Part shown: one piece after another, positions 7,832 to 23,379 of the stretch
How the letters are laid out: every line of letters begins with the position of its first letter
How positions within the stretch are numbered: the stretch's first letter is position 1
Source of the DNA: Streptomyces hainanensis
GTDB lineage: Bacteria; Actinomycetota; Actinomycetes; Streptomycetales; Streptomycetaceae
DNA length: 35,129 nt
NCBI RefSeq assembly: GCF_004348415.1
Contig: NZ_SMKI01000013.1
Coordinates: forward strand, 1-35,129
Reading direction: 5' to 3'
Notes under the pieces: generated by a model
What the model was told of the DNA's origin: nothing
Database searches by the model: none
What the model saw: only the letters and a program-made list of their open reading frames with translations
Position numbers and translations under genes: made by a program

Positions 7832-9952
7832 CTACTCGCCCTTGGACTTCGCGATGATCTCCTCGGCGACGTTCCGCGGAACCTCACCGTAGGAGTTGAA
7901 CTCCATGCTGTAGCTGGCACGCCCCGAGGTCTTGGAGCGCAGGTCGCCGACGTAGCCGAACATCTCCGACAGCGGGACAAGGGCCTTGACGACCTTGTCC
8001 CCGTGCCGGTCCTCCATGGCCTGGATCTGGCCACGGCGGGAGTTGATGTCGCCGATGACATCGCCCATGTACAGCTCGGGCGTGTTGACCTCGACCGCCA
8101 TCAGCGGTTCGAGGATCACCGGCTTGGCCTGTCGTGCGGCTTCCTTGAAGGCCATGGAGCCCGCGATCTTGAACGCCATCTCCGAGGAGTCGACGTCGTG
8201 GAACGCACCGTCGAGCAGGGTCACCTTGACACCTGTCAGCGGGTAGCCGGCGAGGACACCGAAGTCCATCGCCTCCTGGCAGCCGGCGTCCACCGAGGGG
8301 ATGTACTCCTTGGGGATGCGGCCACCGGTGACCTTGTTCTCGAACAGGTAGCCACCGTCCTCCAGCGGCTCCAGGGCGATCTGCACCTTCGCGAACTGAC
8401 CGGAACCACCGGTCTGCTTCTTGTGGGTGTAGTCGACCCGCTCGACGGCCCGGCGCACGGTCTCCCGGTAGGCGACCTGCGGCTTGCCGACGTTGGCCTC
8501 GACCTTGAACTCCCGCTTCATGCGGTCGACCAGGATGTCGAGGTGGAGCTCGCCCATGCCGGAGATGATGGTCTGCCCGGTCTCCTGGTCGGACTTGACC
8601 TGGAAGGACGGGTCCTCCTCGGCGAGGCGCTGGATCGCGATGCTGAGCTTCTCCTGGTCGCCCTTCGACTTGGGCTCGATGGCGACCTCGATGACCGGAG
8701 CCGGGAAGTCCATGGACTCCAGGATGACCGGGTTCGCCGGGTCGCACAGCGTCTCGCCCGTCGTGGTCTGCTTCAGACCCATGACGGCCACGATGTCGCC
8801 GGCGCCGACGCGCTCGATCTCCTCACGCTTGTTGGCGTGCATCCGGTAGATCTTGCCGATCCGCTCCTTCTTCTCCTTCACGGAGTTCTGCACCTGCGCG
8901 CCCGCGGTGAGCACGCCGGAGTAGATCCGGATGAAGGTGAGCTTGCCAAGGTGCGGGTCGCTCGCGATCTTGAAGGCCAGAGCGGCCAGCGGCTCCTCCT
9001 CGGAGGGCTTCCGCTTGATGACCTCGTCGGGGTTCCGGACGGCCTGGCCCTCGATGGCCTCGACGTCGAGCGGCGACGGCAGGTACCGCACCACGGCGTC
9101 GAGCAGCGGCTGCACGCCCTTGTTCTTGAACGCGGTGCCGCAGAAGACCGGGGTGACGGTGGACGCGTCGGTACCGGTGGAGGCGAGGGTCACCCGGCGG
9201 ATCGCCGCGTAGAGCTGCTCCTCGGTGGGCTCGGTGCCCTCGAGGTACAGCTCCATGATCTCCTCGTCGTTCTCCGCGACGCCCTCGACCAGCTTGGCGC
9301 GCCACTCCTCGGCCTGGGCCTGGAGGTCCTCGGGGATGTCGACGGTGTCGTACATCTCACCGAGCTTGGTGTCCTCGGACCACACCAGGGCCTTCATCCG
9401 GACGAGGTCCACCACGCCCTTGAAGCCGGCCTCGGCCCCGATCGGCAGCTGCATGACGAGAGGCTGAGCGTTCAGCCGCTCGACGATCATGTCGACGCAG
9501 CGGAAGAAGTCGGCACCCGTGCGGTCGAGCTTGTTCACGAAGCAGATGCGCGGCACACCGTAACGGTTCGCCTGACGCCAGACCGTCTCGGACTGCGGCT
9601 CGACGCCCGCGACGCCGTCGAACACCGTCACGGCACCGTCGAGCACCCGGAGGGAACGCTCCACCTCGACGGTGAAGTCGACGTGGCCCGGGGTGTCGAT
9701 GATGTTGATGGTGTTCTGGACGTCGTTCAGCGACCAGTGACAGGTGACAGCGGCGGACGTGATCGTGATGCCACGCTCACGCTCCTGCTCCATCCAGTCG
9801 GTGGTGGCGGCGCCGTCGTGAACCTCACCGATCTTGTAGCTCAGACCGGTGTAGTACAGGATCCGCTCGGTGGTCGTCGTCTTGCCCGCGTCGATGTGGG
9901 CCATGATCCCGATGTTGCGGACCTTGGCCAGGTCAAGTGAAGTGGTAGCCAT
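7832..9952 (-). CDS. fusA: Translation elongation factor EF-G
   Basis: A 706-residue GTPase that drives tRNA-mRNA translocation and, with RRF, ribosome recycling. The order of domains is as expected: G domain with [10 protein letters not shown] (about 17-26), the switch I region containing [19 protein letters not shown] and NKLD, then domains II to V ending in the EF-G C-terminal fold with the GYVGDLRS segment. It is normal length and intact. The start is ATG at 9952. It lies 37 bases after rpsG in the classical rpsL-rpsG-fusA-tuf operon. No sign of fusidic-acid-type alterations was sought residue by residue. Confidence 0.98.
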   Translation of the reverse strand: MATTSLDLAKVRNIGIMAHIDAGKTTTTERILYYTGLSYKIGEVHDGAATTDWMEQERERGITITSAAVTCHWSLNDVQNTINIIDTPGHVDFTVEVERSLRVLDGAVTVFDGVAGVEPQSETVWRQANRYGVPRICFVNKLDRTGADFFRCVDMIVERLNAQPLVMQLPIGAEAGFKGVVDLVRMKALVWSEDTKLGEMYDTVDIPEDLQAQAEEWRAKLVEGVAENDEEIMELYLEGTEPTEEQLYAAIRRVTLASTGTDASTVTPVFCGTAFKNKGVQPLLDAVVRYLPSPLDVEAIEGQAVRNPDEVIKRKPSEEEPLAALAFKIASDPHLGKLTFIRIYSGVLTAGAQVQNSVKEKKERIGKIYRMHANKREEIERVGAGDIVAVMGLKQTTTGETLCDPANPVILESMDFPAPVIEVAIEPKSKGDQEKLSIAIQRLAEEDPSFQVKSDQETGQTIISGMGELHLDILVDRMKREFKVEANVGKPQVAYRETVRRAVERVDYTHKKQTGGSGQFAKVQIALEPLEDGGYLFENKVTGGRIPKEYIPSVDAGCQEAMDFGVLAGYPLTGVKVTLLDGAFHDVDSSEMAFKIAGSMAFKEAARQAKPVILEPLMAVEVNTPELYMGDVIGDINSRRGQIQAMEDRHGDKVVKALVPLSEMFGYVGDLRSKTSGRASYSMEFNSYGEVPRNVAEEIIAKSKGE

Positions 9953-9989
9953 CTGGCTTCAGTTCTCTCGGTCTCGATGGGGGTTGCGA

Positions 9990-10460
9990 CTACCAGCGGT
10001 AGTGCGCGAAGGCCTTGTTGGACTCGGCCATCTTGTGGGTGTCCTCACGCTTCTTGACAGAGGCGCCAAGACCGTTGGACGCGTCGAGCAGCTCGTTCAT
10101 CAGCCGCTCGGTCATCGTCTTCTCACGGCGAGCCCGGGAGTAGCCCACGAGCCAGCGGAGCGCGAGGGTGGAGGAGCGGCCGGGCTTGACCTCGACCGGC
10201 ACCTGGTACGTGGCACCGCCGACGCGGCGGGACTTGACCTCGATGGTCGGCTTCACGTTCTCCAGGGCACGCTTCAGCGAGATGACCGGGTCGTTGCCCG
10301 TCTTCTCGCGCAGCCCCTCCATGGCGCCGTACACGATGCGCTCGGCGGTGGAGCGCTTGCCGTTCAGCAGCACCTTGTTGATCAGCGAGGTCACCAGAGG
10401 AGAGCCGTAGACCGGGTCGACGTGAACCGGACGCTTCGGCGCAGGGCCCTTACGAGGCAT
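9990..10460 (-). CDS. rpsG: 30S ribosomal protein S7
   Basis: A 156-residue primary 16S rRNA binding protein that nucleates assembly of the 30S head. It begins [10 protein letters not shown] and ends with FAHYRW, both typical of actinobacterial S7, and is full length. The start is ATG at 10460, only two bases after the rpsL stop, so the two genes are translated together. In enterobacteria S7 is the repressor of the str operon; a corresponding site was not recognisable here. Confidence 0.98.
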   Translation of the reverse strand: MPRKGPAPKRPVHVDPVYGSPLVTSLINKVLLNGKRSTAERIVYGAMEGLREKTGNDPVISLKRALENVKPTIEVKSRRVGGATYQVPVEVKPGRSSTLALRWLVGYSRARREKTMTERLMNELLDASNGLGASVKKREDTHKMAESNKAFAHYRW

Positions 10461-10462
10461 CT

Positions 10463-10834
10463 CTACTTCTCCTTCTTGGCGCCGTAGCGGCTGCGGGCCT
10501 GCTTGCGGTTCTTCACGCCCTGGGTGTCCAGGGAACCGCGGATGATCTTGTAACGAACACCCGGCAGGTCCTTCACACGGCCACCGCGCACCAGCACGAT
10601 GGAGTGCTCCTGAAGGTTGTGGTTCTCACCCGGAATGTAGGCCGTGACCTCGATGCCGTTGCTCAGTCGCACACGGGCGACCTTGCGCAGCGCGGAGTTC
10701 GGCTTCTTCGGGGTGGTCGTGAACACACGCGTGCAGACGCCACGGCGCTGGGGGGAACCCTCGAGCGCGGGCGTCTTGTTCTTCTCGACCTTGTCCTGCC
10801 GGCCCTTGCGGACCAGCTGCTGGATCGTTGGCAC
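10463..10834 (-). CDS. rpsL: 30S ribosomal protein S12
   Basis: A 123-residue decoding-centre protein. The [11 protein letters not shown] loop and the [11 protein letters not shown] loop are present. Lys43, Lys88 and Pro91, the positions changed in streptomycin-resistant mutants, are the wild-type residues, so the protein predicts streptomycin sensitivity. The start is GTG at 10834 with GGAGAAAC upstream. It is the first gene of the str operon and has a leader of roughly 170 bases behind a strong promoter at 11007-11035. Confidence 0.98.
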   Translation of the reverse strand: MPTIQQLVRKGRQDKVEKNKTPALEGSPQRRGVCTRVFTTTPKKPNSALRKVARVRLSNGIEVTAYIPGENHNLQEHSIVLVRGGRVKDLPGVRYKIIRGSLDTQGVKNRKQARSRYGAKKEK

Positions 10835-11006
10835 CGTTTCTCCGGTTTCTCTGTGCCGATCACTATGAAGCTAACCTGGACACCCGCCGACCCACGCGGT
10901 CGGGCGTGTCGAAGACTGCAGGATTCCCGCTCGACGCGGATGCAGATCCCGGGTCTCCCGTGTGGCCGCTGAAAGCGCGCAGGAGGAACCCCAGGCACAA
11001 GGTCAG

Positions 11007-11035
11007 AGCGTACCTACCCCACGGGCTACGGTCAA
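11007..11035 (-). promoter_or_regulatory. Strong promoter of the rpsL (str) operon
   Basis: On the minus strand TTGACC (11030-11035) is spaced exactly 17 bases from TACGCT (11007-11012), close to the housekeeping sigma consensus of Streptomyces (TTGACN, TAGRNT). The predicted start near 11000 leaves a leader of about 165 bases before rpsL. The element lies just upstream of the divergent LCP gene start at 11064, so the two promoters must be close together. Confidence 0.75.
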
Positions 11036-11063
11036 AACGATCTCCTGGCCGCACAATGACCGT

Positions 11064-12116
11064 ATGAACAGAGGTGGGGAAAGTGGAAGCGACGACACCG
11101 CGACGGCCGAGAAGACCGACGATACCGGCTCGGCGGACGAGCCGACACCGCCACGAAGACGCCGGCGCCGCTGGCTCTGGATATCCCTCGGCACCGTGAC
11201 CGCCCTGCTGCTCCTCGCGGGGGCCGCCGCCGCCTGGGCCTACTGGCGCACCGACCAGGCCCTCAGCTCCATCGACCGCATCCCGGACGCGCTGCCGACC
11301 CTCCCCGAGGTCTCCCAGCCGCCGCGCGTCGAGGGCGACGCGCTGGTCTACCTGCTGGTCGGCGTCGACAACGCCGAGACCCCCGACAGCGGCCAGCCGT
11401 GGCAGCCGGGCGAGGCCCGCAGCGACACCATGATGCTGCTCCAGATAGCCGCCGACCGCCGCAGCGCCTGGCTGGTCTCGCTGCCCCGCGACACCTGGGT
11501 CGAGATCCCCGACCACGGCGAGGCCAAGCTCAACGCGGCCTACTCCTGGGGCGGACCGCCGCTGATGATCCAGACCATCCAGGACCTCACCGACATCCGG
11601 ATCGACCACCTCGCCGTGATCGACTGGTCCGGCTTCCGCGCCCTGACCGACGCGGTCGGCGGCGTCATGATCGACGGCGAACGCCTCGACGGCCGCGCCG
11701 CCCTCGACTACGTCCGCGAACGCAAATCCCTCGCCGAAGGCGACCTCGACCGCACCAGGCGCCAGCAGAACTTCCTCCGCTCCCTGCTGAACGAGACCCT
11801 GAGCACCGGCACCCTCACCGACCCCGGCCGACTCAACGGCCTGCTCGACACGGTCGGCGACGTCATCAGCGTCGACGACCGACTCAGCAACGGCGACCTC
11901 CGCTCCCTGGCCTGGGACCTCCGCTCACTCCGCGGCTCCGACGTCCACTACATGAACGCCCCCGTCGCCGGCACGACGATGATCGACGGCCAGTCCGTCG
12001 TCCTCCTCGACGAGGAGGCGGCGGCCCCCCTCTGGGAGGCGATGCGGACGGACTCCATGCCGACCTTCACCACCTCCGACGAGGCCCCCGCCCAACTGGG
12101 CCCCGACGTCCGCTGA
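11064..12116 (+). CDS. LytR-CpsA-Psr (LCP) family protein
   Basis: A 350-residue type II membrane protein. An acidic cytoplasmic tail with an RRRRRR stretch (31-36) precedes one transmembrane helix (about 37-61), and the LCP domain faces outwards. Family motifs are LLVGVDN (97-103), RSDTMMLL (119-126), SLPRDTWV (139-146), and the Arg-rich ALDYVRER...DLDRTRRQQ block (213-236). LCP enzymes transfer undecaprenyl-linked glycopolymers to peptidoglycan. Here the segment between GGV (199-201) and LDG (208-210) is only six residues; most family members carry about 20 or more. I chose ATG 11064 because earlier starts lie over the rpsL promoter. The gene is divergent from rpsL and convergent with rpoC, on the opposite strand to its neighbours. 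Confidence 0.85.
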   Translation: MNRGGESGSDDTATAEKTDDTGSADEPTPPRRRRRRWLWISLGTVTALLLLAGAAAAWAYWRTDQALSSIDRIPDALPTLPEVSQPPRVEGDALVYLLVGVDNAETPDSGQPWQPGEARSDTMMLLQIAADRRSAWLVSLPRDTWVEIPDHGEAKLNAAYSWGGPPLMIQTIQDLTDIRIDHLAVIDWSGFRALTDAVGGVMIDGERLDGRAALDYVRERKSLAEGDLDRTRRQQNFLRSLLNETLSTGTLTDPGRLNGLLDTVGDVISVDDRLSNGDLRSLAWDLRSLRGSDVHYMNAPVAGTTMIDGQSVVLLDEEAAAPLWEAMRTDSMPTFTTSDEAPAQLGPDVR

Positions 12117-12160
12117 CCGCGGGGCAGCGCGCCCGCTACCGGTGCGCGGGAACGCGAAAG

Positions 12161-12197
12161 GGGTGGGTGGGCGGGGAAGAACCCCGCGCACCCACCC
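12161..12197. terminator. Bidirectional terminator between LCP gene and rpoC
   Basis: A 9-bp outer stem (12161-12169 with 12189-12197) encloses a CGGGG/CCCCG inner stem (12172-12176 with 12182-12186). It lies between two convergent stop codons, 14 bases from rpoC, so it can serve both strands. Confidence 0.75.
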
Positions 12198-12210
12198 CCG
12201 GAGGGAACCG

Positions 12211-16119
<3,909 letters not shown>

Positions 16120-16216
16120 TCTCGCCAATCCCTCTCAGTGTCGTGTCATCAATGGTCTGATCGGGGTCCCGGGGCGGCCGGCGGAGGCGCGTGCAGCGCT
16201 CCCCCGGCCCGACCCG

Positions 16217-19702
<3,486 letters not shown>

Positions 19703-19792
19703 GAGGGGGTCCTTCCGAGGGCTCGGACTCTCTGCGCGCGTGCCGGGCCCTCCTGGTGACGGGCAGGAGGCAGCAAGGCAGCGCAAAGGGTC

Positions 19793-19822
19793 AGTGTAGC
19801 CACATGACCCACTGATGTCCAA
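19793..19822 (-). promoter_or_regulatory. Candidate rpoBC promoter
   Basis: On the minus strand TTGGAC (19817-19822) and TACACT (19793-19798) are spaced 18 bases apart, a good housekeeping-sigma match. It lies about 90 bases before the TTG start of rpoB and downstream of the rplL terminator, so rpoBC can be transcribed apart from rplJL. Confidence 0.6.
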
Positions 19823-20098
19823 TGCCCATATCAACCATCGAGGAGCCACCCTCGGTGTTCTCAGCGCGAGCCGCTCCCGACCGCCTCGGTCGTCGGGTGC
19901 GGGCCCGTCCTGCCGGATCTTTCCCGCGTGCGCCCGGATCCATGCCTCGGATCATGGACCGATCTGGCGACGCGACCTGAGAATCGCGCGCCCGCCGCGG
20001 TTCGTCAAGGCCCCCGGGCGGCCGCCCGGCTCCTGCCGGGAGCCGAAGATCACCATACCCGTCACCCGCGTCAGGGCAAGCAGGCGTCCGACACAAAG

Positions 20099-20136
20099 CC
20101 ACGGGGCGACCACCCTGATGGGTGATCGCCCCGTGG
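20099..20136 (-). terminator. Terminator or attenuator after rplL
   Basis: An 11-bp perfect outer stem (20099-20109 with 20126-20136) and a 5-bp inner stem (20111-20115 with 20120-20124) begin about 50 bases past the rplL stop. On the minus strand the hairpin is followed by CTTTGTGT. It would reduce read-through from the abundant rplJL message into rpoBC. Confidence 0.75.
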
Positions 20137-20184
20137 TCGACCGCGTGGACGGCGGTCAGTGGCTCCCTGAACGGAAGCCCGAGA

Positions 20185-20571
20185 TCACTTGACCTCGACG
20201 CTGGCGCCGGCGCCCTCGAGGGCGTCCTTGGCCTTCTCGGCGGCCTCCTTGTTGACCTTCTCGACGACGGCCTTCGGCGCGTTGTCGACAAGCTCCTTGG
20301 CCTCCTTCAGGCCCAGCGAGGTCAGCTCGCGCACGACCTTGATGACCTGGATCTTCTTCTCGCCGGCGCCGGTCAGGACGACGTCGAACTCGTCCTTCTC
20401 GGGCTCGGCCTCGGCGGCGGCGCCACCACCGGCCGGGGCGGCGGCGACGGCGACCGGGGCGGCGGCCTCGACGTCGAACTTCTCCTCGAACTTCTTCACG
20501 AAGTCGGAGAGCTCGAGGATGGTCATGTCGGCGAACTGGTCGAGCAGCTCGTCCTGGGTCAGCTTCGCCAT
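20185..20571 (-). CDS. rplL: 50S ribosomal protein L7/L12
   Basis: A 128-residue ribosomal stalk protein. The N-terminal dimerisation domain, which anchors on L10, is followed by an Ala/Gly/Pro-rich flexible hinge (about 37-57). The C-terminal domain, which contacts translational GTPases, has the [15 protein letters not shown] and [11 protein letters not shown] motifs. It is normal length. The start is ATG at 20571. It follows rplJ by 62 bases; several L7/L12 copies per ribosome are normally needed, consistent with the terminator immediately after it. Confidence 0.98.
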   Translation of the reverse strand: MAKLTQDELLDQFADMTILELSDFVKKFEEKFDVEAAAPVAVAAAPAGGGAAAEAEPEKDEFDVVLTGAGEKKIQVIKVVRELTSLGLKEAKELVDNAPKAVVEKVNKEAAEKAKDALEGAGASVEVK

Positions 20572-20633
20572 GATGGCGGTCCTTCCTGCTAAGTCGGCTG
20601 GGTGCCGGGGGTGTGACGTGAGTGAGCGGATGC

Positions 20634-21179
20634 CTACTCGGCGGGAGCCGGCTCGCCGGCACCTTCCTGCTCGACCTTGGCGCGCAGCGCGTCCGCGGTG
20701 CGGACGAACTTCGTGAGCGGTGCCTGGAAGGTCGCCGCGGCCTTCGCCGTGGTCGCCTGCAGGGCACCGGCCAGCTTGGCCAGCAGCACCTCGCGGGACT
20801 CGATGTCCGCGAGCCTGTTGACCTCGTCGGCGGTCAGCGACTTGCCGTCGATGAAACCGCCCTTGATGACGAGCGCCGGGTTGTCCTTGGCGAAGTCACG
20901 AAGACCCTTCGCCGTCGCGACCGGGTCACCGGTCACGAAGGCCACGGCCGTGGAGCCCTTGAAGTACTCGTCAAGCCCGCTGACCCCGGCCTCCTTGGCC
21001 GCGATCTTGGACAGTGTGTTCTTCGCCACGCTGTACTGCGCGTTCTCACCGAGCGACCGACGCAGCTGCTTCAGCTGCGCGACGGTGAGACCGGTGTACG
21101 CCGTGACGACGGCCGCGTTCGACTTCTGGAACTTCTCCTGAAGCTCAGCGACGGCTGCCGACTTGTCGGTGTTCGCCAT
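20634..21179 (-). CDS. rplJ: 50S ribosomal protein L10
   Basis: A 181-residue stalk base protein that binds 23S rRNA and carries the L7/L12 dimers on its C-terminal helix. The body ([41 protein letters not shown]) is typical. The start is ATG at 21179 with GGAAGGAGGG upstream; a longer open frame to 21467 lies in the structured leader and is not coding. In many bacteria the L10-L12 complex binds the rplJ leader to repress its own synthesis. The leader here is about 250 bases and includes a terminator-like hairpin. Confidence 0.97.
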   Translation of the reverse strand: MANTDKSAAVAELQEKFQKSNAAVVTAYTGLTVAQLKQLRRSLGENAQYSVAKNTLSKIAAKEAGVSGLDEYFKGSTAVAFVTGDPVATAKGLRDFAKDNPALVIKGGFIDGKSLTADEVNRLADIESREVLLAKLAGALQATTAKAAATFQAPLTKFVRTADALRAKVEQEGAGEPAPAE

Positions 21180-21283
21180 AACCTCGGCCCTCCTTCCGGG
21201 TTCTGCCGGGTGATGAAAACCGCACGGAAGGAAGTGCGCGACGGGCGCGGCACGTTCCCGTGCCCTGCCCGACAAAACAAACA

Positions 21284-21306
21284 GCCCCGGCGCAGGCGCT
21301 CGGGGC
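21284..21306 (-). terminator. Terminator-like attenuator in the rplJ leader
   Basis: On the minus strand a GCCCCG/CGGGGC stem (21284-21289 with 21301-21306) is followed at once by the T-rich TGTTTGTTTTGTC, the most U-rich tail of any hairpin in this window. It lies in the leader 105 bases before the rplJ start, so full termination here would silence rplJL; conditional action is therefore likely. Confidence 0.6.
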
Positions 21307-21380
21307 GTAACGGGACCTCGCGGTCCACCACGTCTCAGACGATCACCTGCGCAGGCCGTCCGCGCTCTGCGGATCCTTCG

Positions 21381-21408
21381 GCCACCGGGGTTCGGATCGA
21401 ACCCTGGC
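21381..21408 (-). promoter_or_regulatory. Structured L10 leader hairpin
   Basis: A 7-bp perfect stem (21388-21394 with 21398-21404) is extended, after a 3-base bulge on one side, by a further 4-bp helix (21381-21384 with 21405-21408). A stem interrupted by a 3-base one-sided bulge is the general plan of the kink-turn in known L10 leaders, but I could not confirm the required tandem G-A pairs. Confidence 0.4.
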
Positions 21409-21437
21409 GACAACCAGCGGTCTTTGGCTACGTCGGG

Positions 21438-21467
21438 AGAGTACGCGAACGCCGCGGCGCCAGGCAA
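21438..21467 (-). promoter_or_regulatory. Candidate rplJL promoter
   Basis: On the minus strand TTGCCT (21462-21467) and TACTCT (21438-21443) are spaced 18 bases apart. The -35 element overlaps one arm of the lipoprotein gene terminator. The predicted transcript starts near 21431, giving a leader of about 250 bases that contains the structures described at 21381-21408 and 21284-21306. Confidence 0.5.
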
Positions 21468-21485
21468 ATCGACTGCCTGGCGCCG
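21455..21485 (-). terminator. Terminator after the lipoprotein gene
   Basis: A 12-bp perfect stem (21455-21466 with 21474-21485) and 7-base loop start 27 bases past the lipoprotein stop. There is no U-tract. It separates the lipoprotein transcript from the rplJ leader. Confidence 0.75.
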
Positions 21486-21512
21486 GCGGCGGGTGGTGGG
21501 ACGAGCCGTGGA

Positions 21513-22439
21513 TCAGATGTCGCCGACGCCGGCGCCCATGCTCTCCATCAGCTCCATGAAGTCGACGTAGGAGCCCTCCTCGGGCGCCGCCACCTGGACG
21601 TCGGCGCCCAGGTCGGTGTAGCGCACCTCGGTGGTGACCGGGCCCATCTCGGAGTCGAACTCCTGGCGGATCTGGACCGGGAAGTCGTTCTCGTCGATCC
21701 AGAGCTCGATGTCGTAGGACTCGATGCCCGAGGCGTTCATCGCGTCGACGAGCTCCTGGCGCTCCTGCTCGGTGAGGAACTCGGCGCCGGCGTTGTTCGC
21801 CAGGGCGTCCTCGACGGAGACGGTGCCCTGGTAGTGCTGGACGGTGACGCCGTCCAGCGTCTCCTCGCCGACCGCCTCGATGTCGGGCGACTGCAGCAGC
21901 AGCCCCGTCTGCGCGGCCGGGTCCTGGTTGGCCTCGTTGAACCCGAGGTCCATCGCCTCCTGGAGGGTCGGGTCGCCCGACTCCTCGACCAGGGCGCCGA
22001 TGTCCATCATCATCCACTCGCGGCCCTCGAACTCGGCCGCGAAGGTCGCGCCCAGGTTCATGTACATGACGTCGTCGAGCATGACCATCCGCATCTCGGA
22101 CGGCGCCTCCGGCGTGAGGGCGAACGCGTCGCCGCTCATCGTGGCGTCCATCGCGATGCCGTCGGCCCACGACATGACGCCCGACATCTCGGTGTCCCCG
22201 CCGGTCGCCGCCTGCGACCCGGACATCGTCATCTCGAAGCTGGCCGAGGTGATCTCGGAGGTGGCCTCGGCCGCGGCCTGGACGGCCTGGACGGCGCCGG
22301 TGCCACCGGAGTCCCGGCCGGTGTCGCCGCCACGGGCCGCGTCGTCTCCGTCGCCACCGTCCGAGCCGCCGCAGGCAGCGGTACAGCCGATGAGCACGAC
22401 GGCGGCGGCGCCCAGCGCGGCCCTGTACATGGAACGCAT
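21513..22439 (-). CDS. Secreted lipoprotein, LppX/LprG-like
   Basis: A 308-residue exported lipoprotein. The N-terminus has a short basic stretch, a hydrophobic core and cysteines at LIGC and at TAACGGSDGG; the second is followed by the Gly/Asp/Ser-rich linker usual for Streptomyces lipoproteins. The body has the ITSASFEMTMSGS start and alternating beta pattern of the LppX/LprAFG fold, which in mycobacteria carries lipids. A role in lipid or envelope handling is an inference from fold only. The ATG at 22439 is preceded by GGGGGGAAAG; another ATG nine bases on is possible. It sits on its own between the rplKA and rplJL units, with terminators on both sides. Confidence 0.85.
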   Translation of the reverse strand: MRSMYRAALGAAAVVLIGCTAACGGSDGGDGDDAARGGDTGRDSGGTGAVQAVQAAAEATSEITSASFEMTMSGSQAATGGDTEMSGVMSWADGIAMDATMSGDAFALTPEAPSEMRMVMLDDVMYMNLGATFAAEFEGREWMMMDIGALVEESGDPTLQEAMDLGFNEANQDPAAQTGLLLQSPDIEAVGEETLDGVTVQHYQGTVSVEDALANNAGAEFLTEQERQELVDAMNASGIESYDIELWIDENDFPVQIRQEFDSEMGPVTTEVRYTDLGADVQVAAPEEGSYVDFMELMESMGAGVGDI

Positions 22440-22508
22440 CTTTCCCCCCAGGGAAATGTGATTACTACACCCGAACTTCACCCTAACCCGACCCTCCGAC
22501 AACGAGAA

Positions 22509-22545
22509 CGCCCGTTCCCGCTCTGTGACAGAACGGGAACGGGCG
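22509..22545 (-). terminator. Terminator of the rplKA operon
   Basis: A 12-bp perfect stem (22509-22520 with 22534-22545) with a further TCTGT/ACAGA pairing in the loop starts 18 bases past the rplA stop. The following minus-strand sequence GTTCTCGTTGTC is mildly T-rich. Confidence 0.8.
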
Positions 22546-22563
22546 AACCGGCTGTTGGACGCG

Positions 22564-23283
22564 TCAGGCGGAGACGCCGCCCTCCTCCAGCAGGTCACGG
22601 GTGGCGTTGCCGTCGATCGGCACGCCCGGACCCATCGTCGTCGTCATGGTGACCTTCTTGAGGTAACGCCCCTTGGCCGCGGACGGCTTCAGCCGCAGGA
22701 TCTCGTCCAGCGCGGCGGCGTAGTTCTCCACGAGCTGCTGCTCGCTGAAGGACACCTTGCCGATGATGAAGTGGAGGTTCGAGTGCTTGTCCACCCGGAA
22801 CTCGATCTTGCCGCCCTTGATGTCGGTGACGGCCTTGGCGACGTCCGGGGTGACGGTGCCGGTCTTCGGGTTCGGCATCAGGCCACGCGGACCCAGCACC
22901 CGGCCCAGACGGCCGACCTTGCCCATGAGCTCGGGCGAGGCCACCACGGCGTCGAAGTCCAGGAAGCCCTTGGCCACCCGGTCGATCAGTTCATCGGAGC
23001 CGACGAGGTCGGCCCCGGCGGCTTCCGCCGCCGCGGCACGGTCACCGGTCGCGAAGACCAGGACCCGGACGGTCTTGCCGGTGCCGTGCGGAAGGTTGAC
23101 GGTGCCGCGGACCATCTGGTCGGCCTTGCGCGGGTCGACACCCAGACGCATGGCGACCTCGACGGTCGCGTCGAATTTGGCCGTCGACGTCTCCTTGGCG
23201 AGACGGACGGCGTCGAGCGGTGCGTAGACGCTGTTCTTGTCGACCTTGGCGTCCGCGCCGCGGAGGTTCTTGCTGCGCTTCAC
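22564..23283 (-). CDS. rplA: 50S ribosomal protein L1
   Basis: A 239-residue protein that forms the mobile L1 stalk at the ribosomal E site. The [20 protein letters not shown] signature and the [11 protein letters not shown] segment are present, and the length is normal. The start is GTG at 23283. It follows rplK by 96 bases. L1 represses the rplKA operon by binding its mRNA in E. coli; a matching site was not identified here. Confidence 0.98.
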   Translation of the reverse strand: MKRSKNLRGADAKVDKNSVYAPLDAVRLAKETSTAKFDATVEVAMRLGVDPRKADQMVRGTVNLPHGTGKTVRVLVFATGDRAAAAEAAGADLVGSDELIDRVAKGFLDFDAVVASPELMGKVGRLGRVLGPRGLMPNPKTGTVTPDVAKAVTDIKGGKIEFRVDKHSNLHFIIGKVSFSEQQLVENYAAALDEILRLKPSAAKGRYLKKVTMTTTMGPGVPIDGNATRDLLEEGGVSA

Positions 23284-23379
23284 TGCTGCTCCTGCAAGGT
23301 GATTGTTCGGAGTCGTGGTCCGGACCAGCGCCTGGCCCTGCCACGGTCGGGCTTCGCTGAACTCAGCCCCGGTGCTCGA

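Larger units (their letters stand above)
19703..20184 (-). other. rplL-rpoB intergenic region, 482 bases, no gene
   Basis: No credible coding frame lies between rplL and rpoB. From upstream to downstream on the minus strand it holds the rplL terminator or attenuator (20099-20136), a 16-base perfect palindrome (20014-20029) overlapping a 7-bp hairpin (20027-20045), the rpoB promoter candidate, and an untranslated leader. The overlapping palindrome and hairpin cannot form at once, so they could switch, but nothing shows that they do. Confidence 0.7.
21180..21512 (-). other. rplJ leader and upstream spacer, 333 bases, no gene
   Basis: No coding frame is supported. It contains, in transcription order, the lipoprotein terminator, the rplJ promoter candidate, the leader hairpin, the U-rich attenuator and the rplJ ribosome site. 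Confidence 0.7.

Noticed and set aside
21388..21404. GTTCGATCC in the rplJ leader as a tRNA T arm
   Set aside because: No acceptor, D or anticodon arms can be built around it; it is a simple hairpin.
20634..21467. Extended rplJ frame of 277 residues
   Set aside because: The additional part covers the structured leader. ATG 21179 has a strong ribosome site and gives normal L10.
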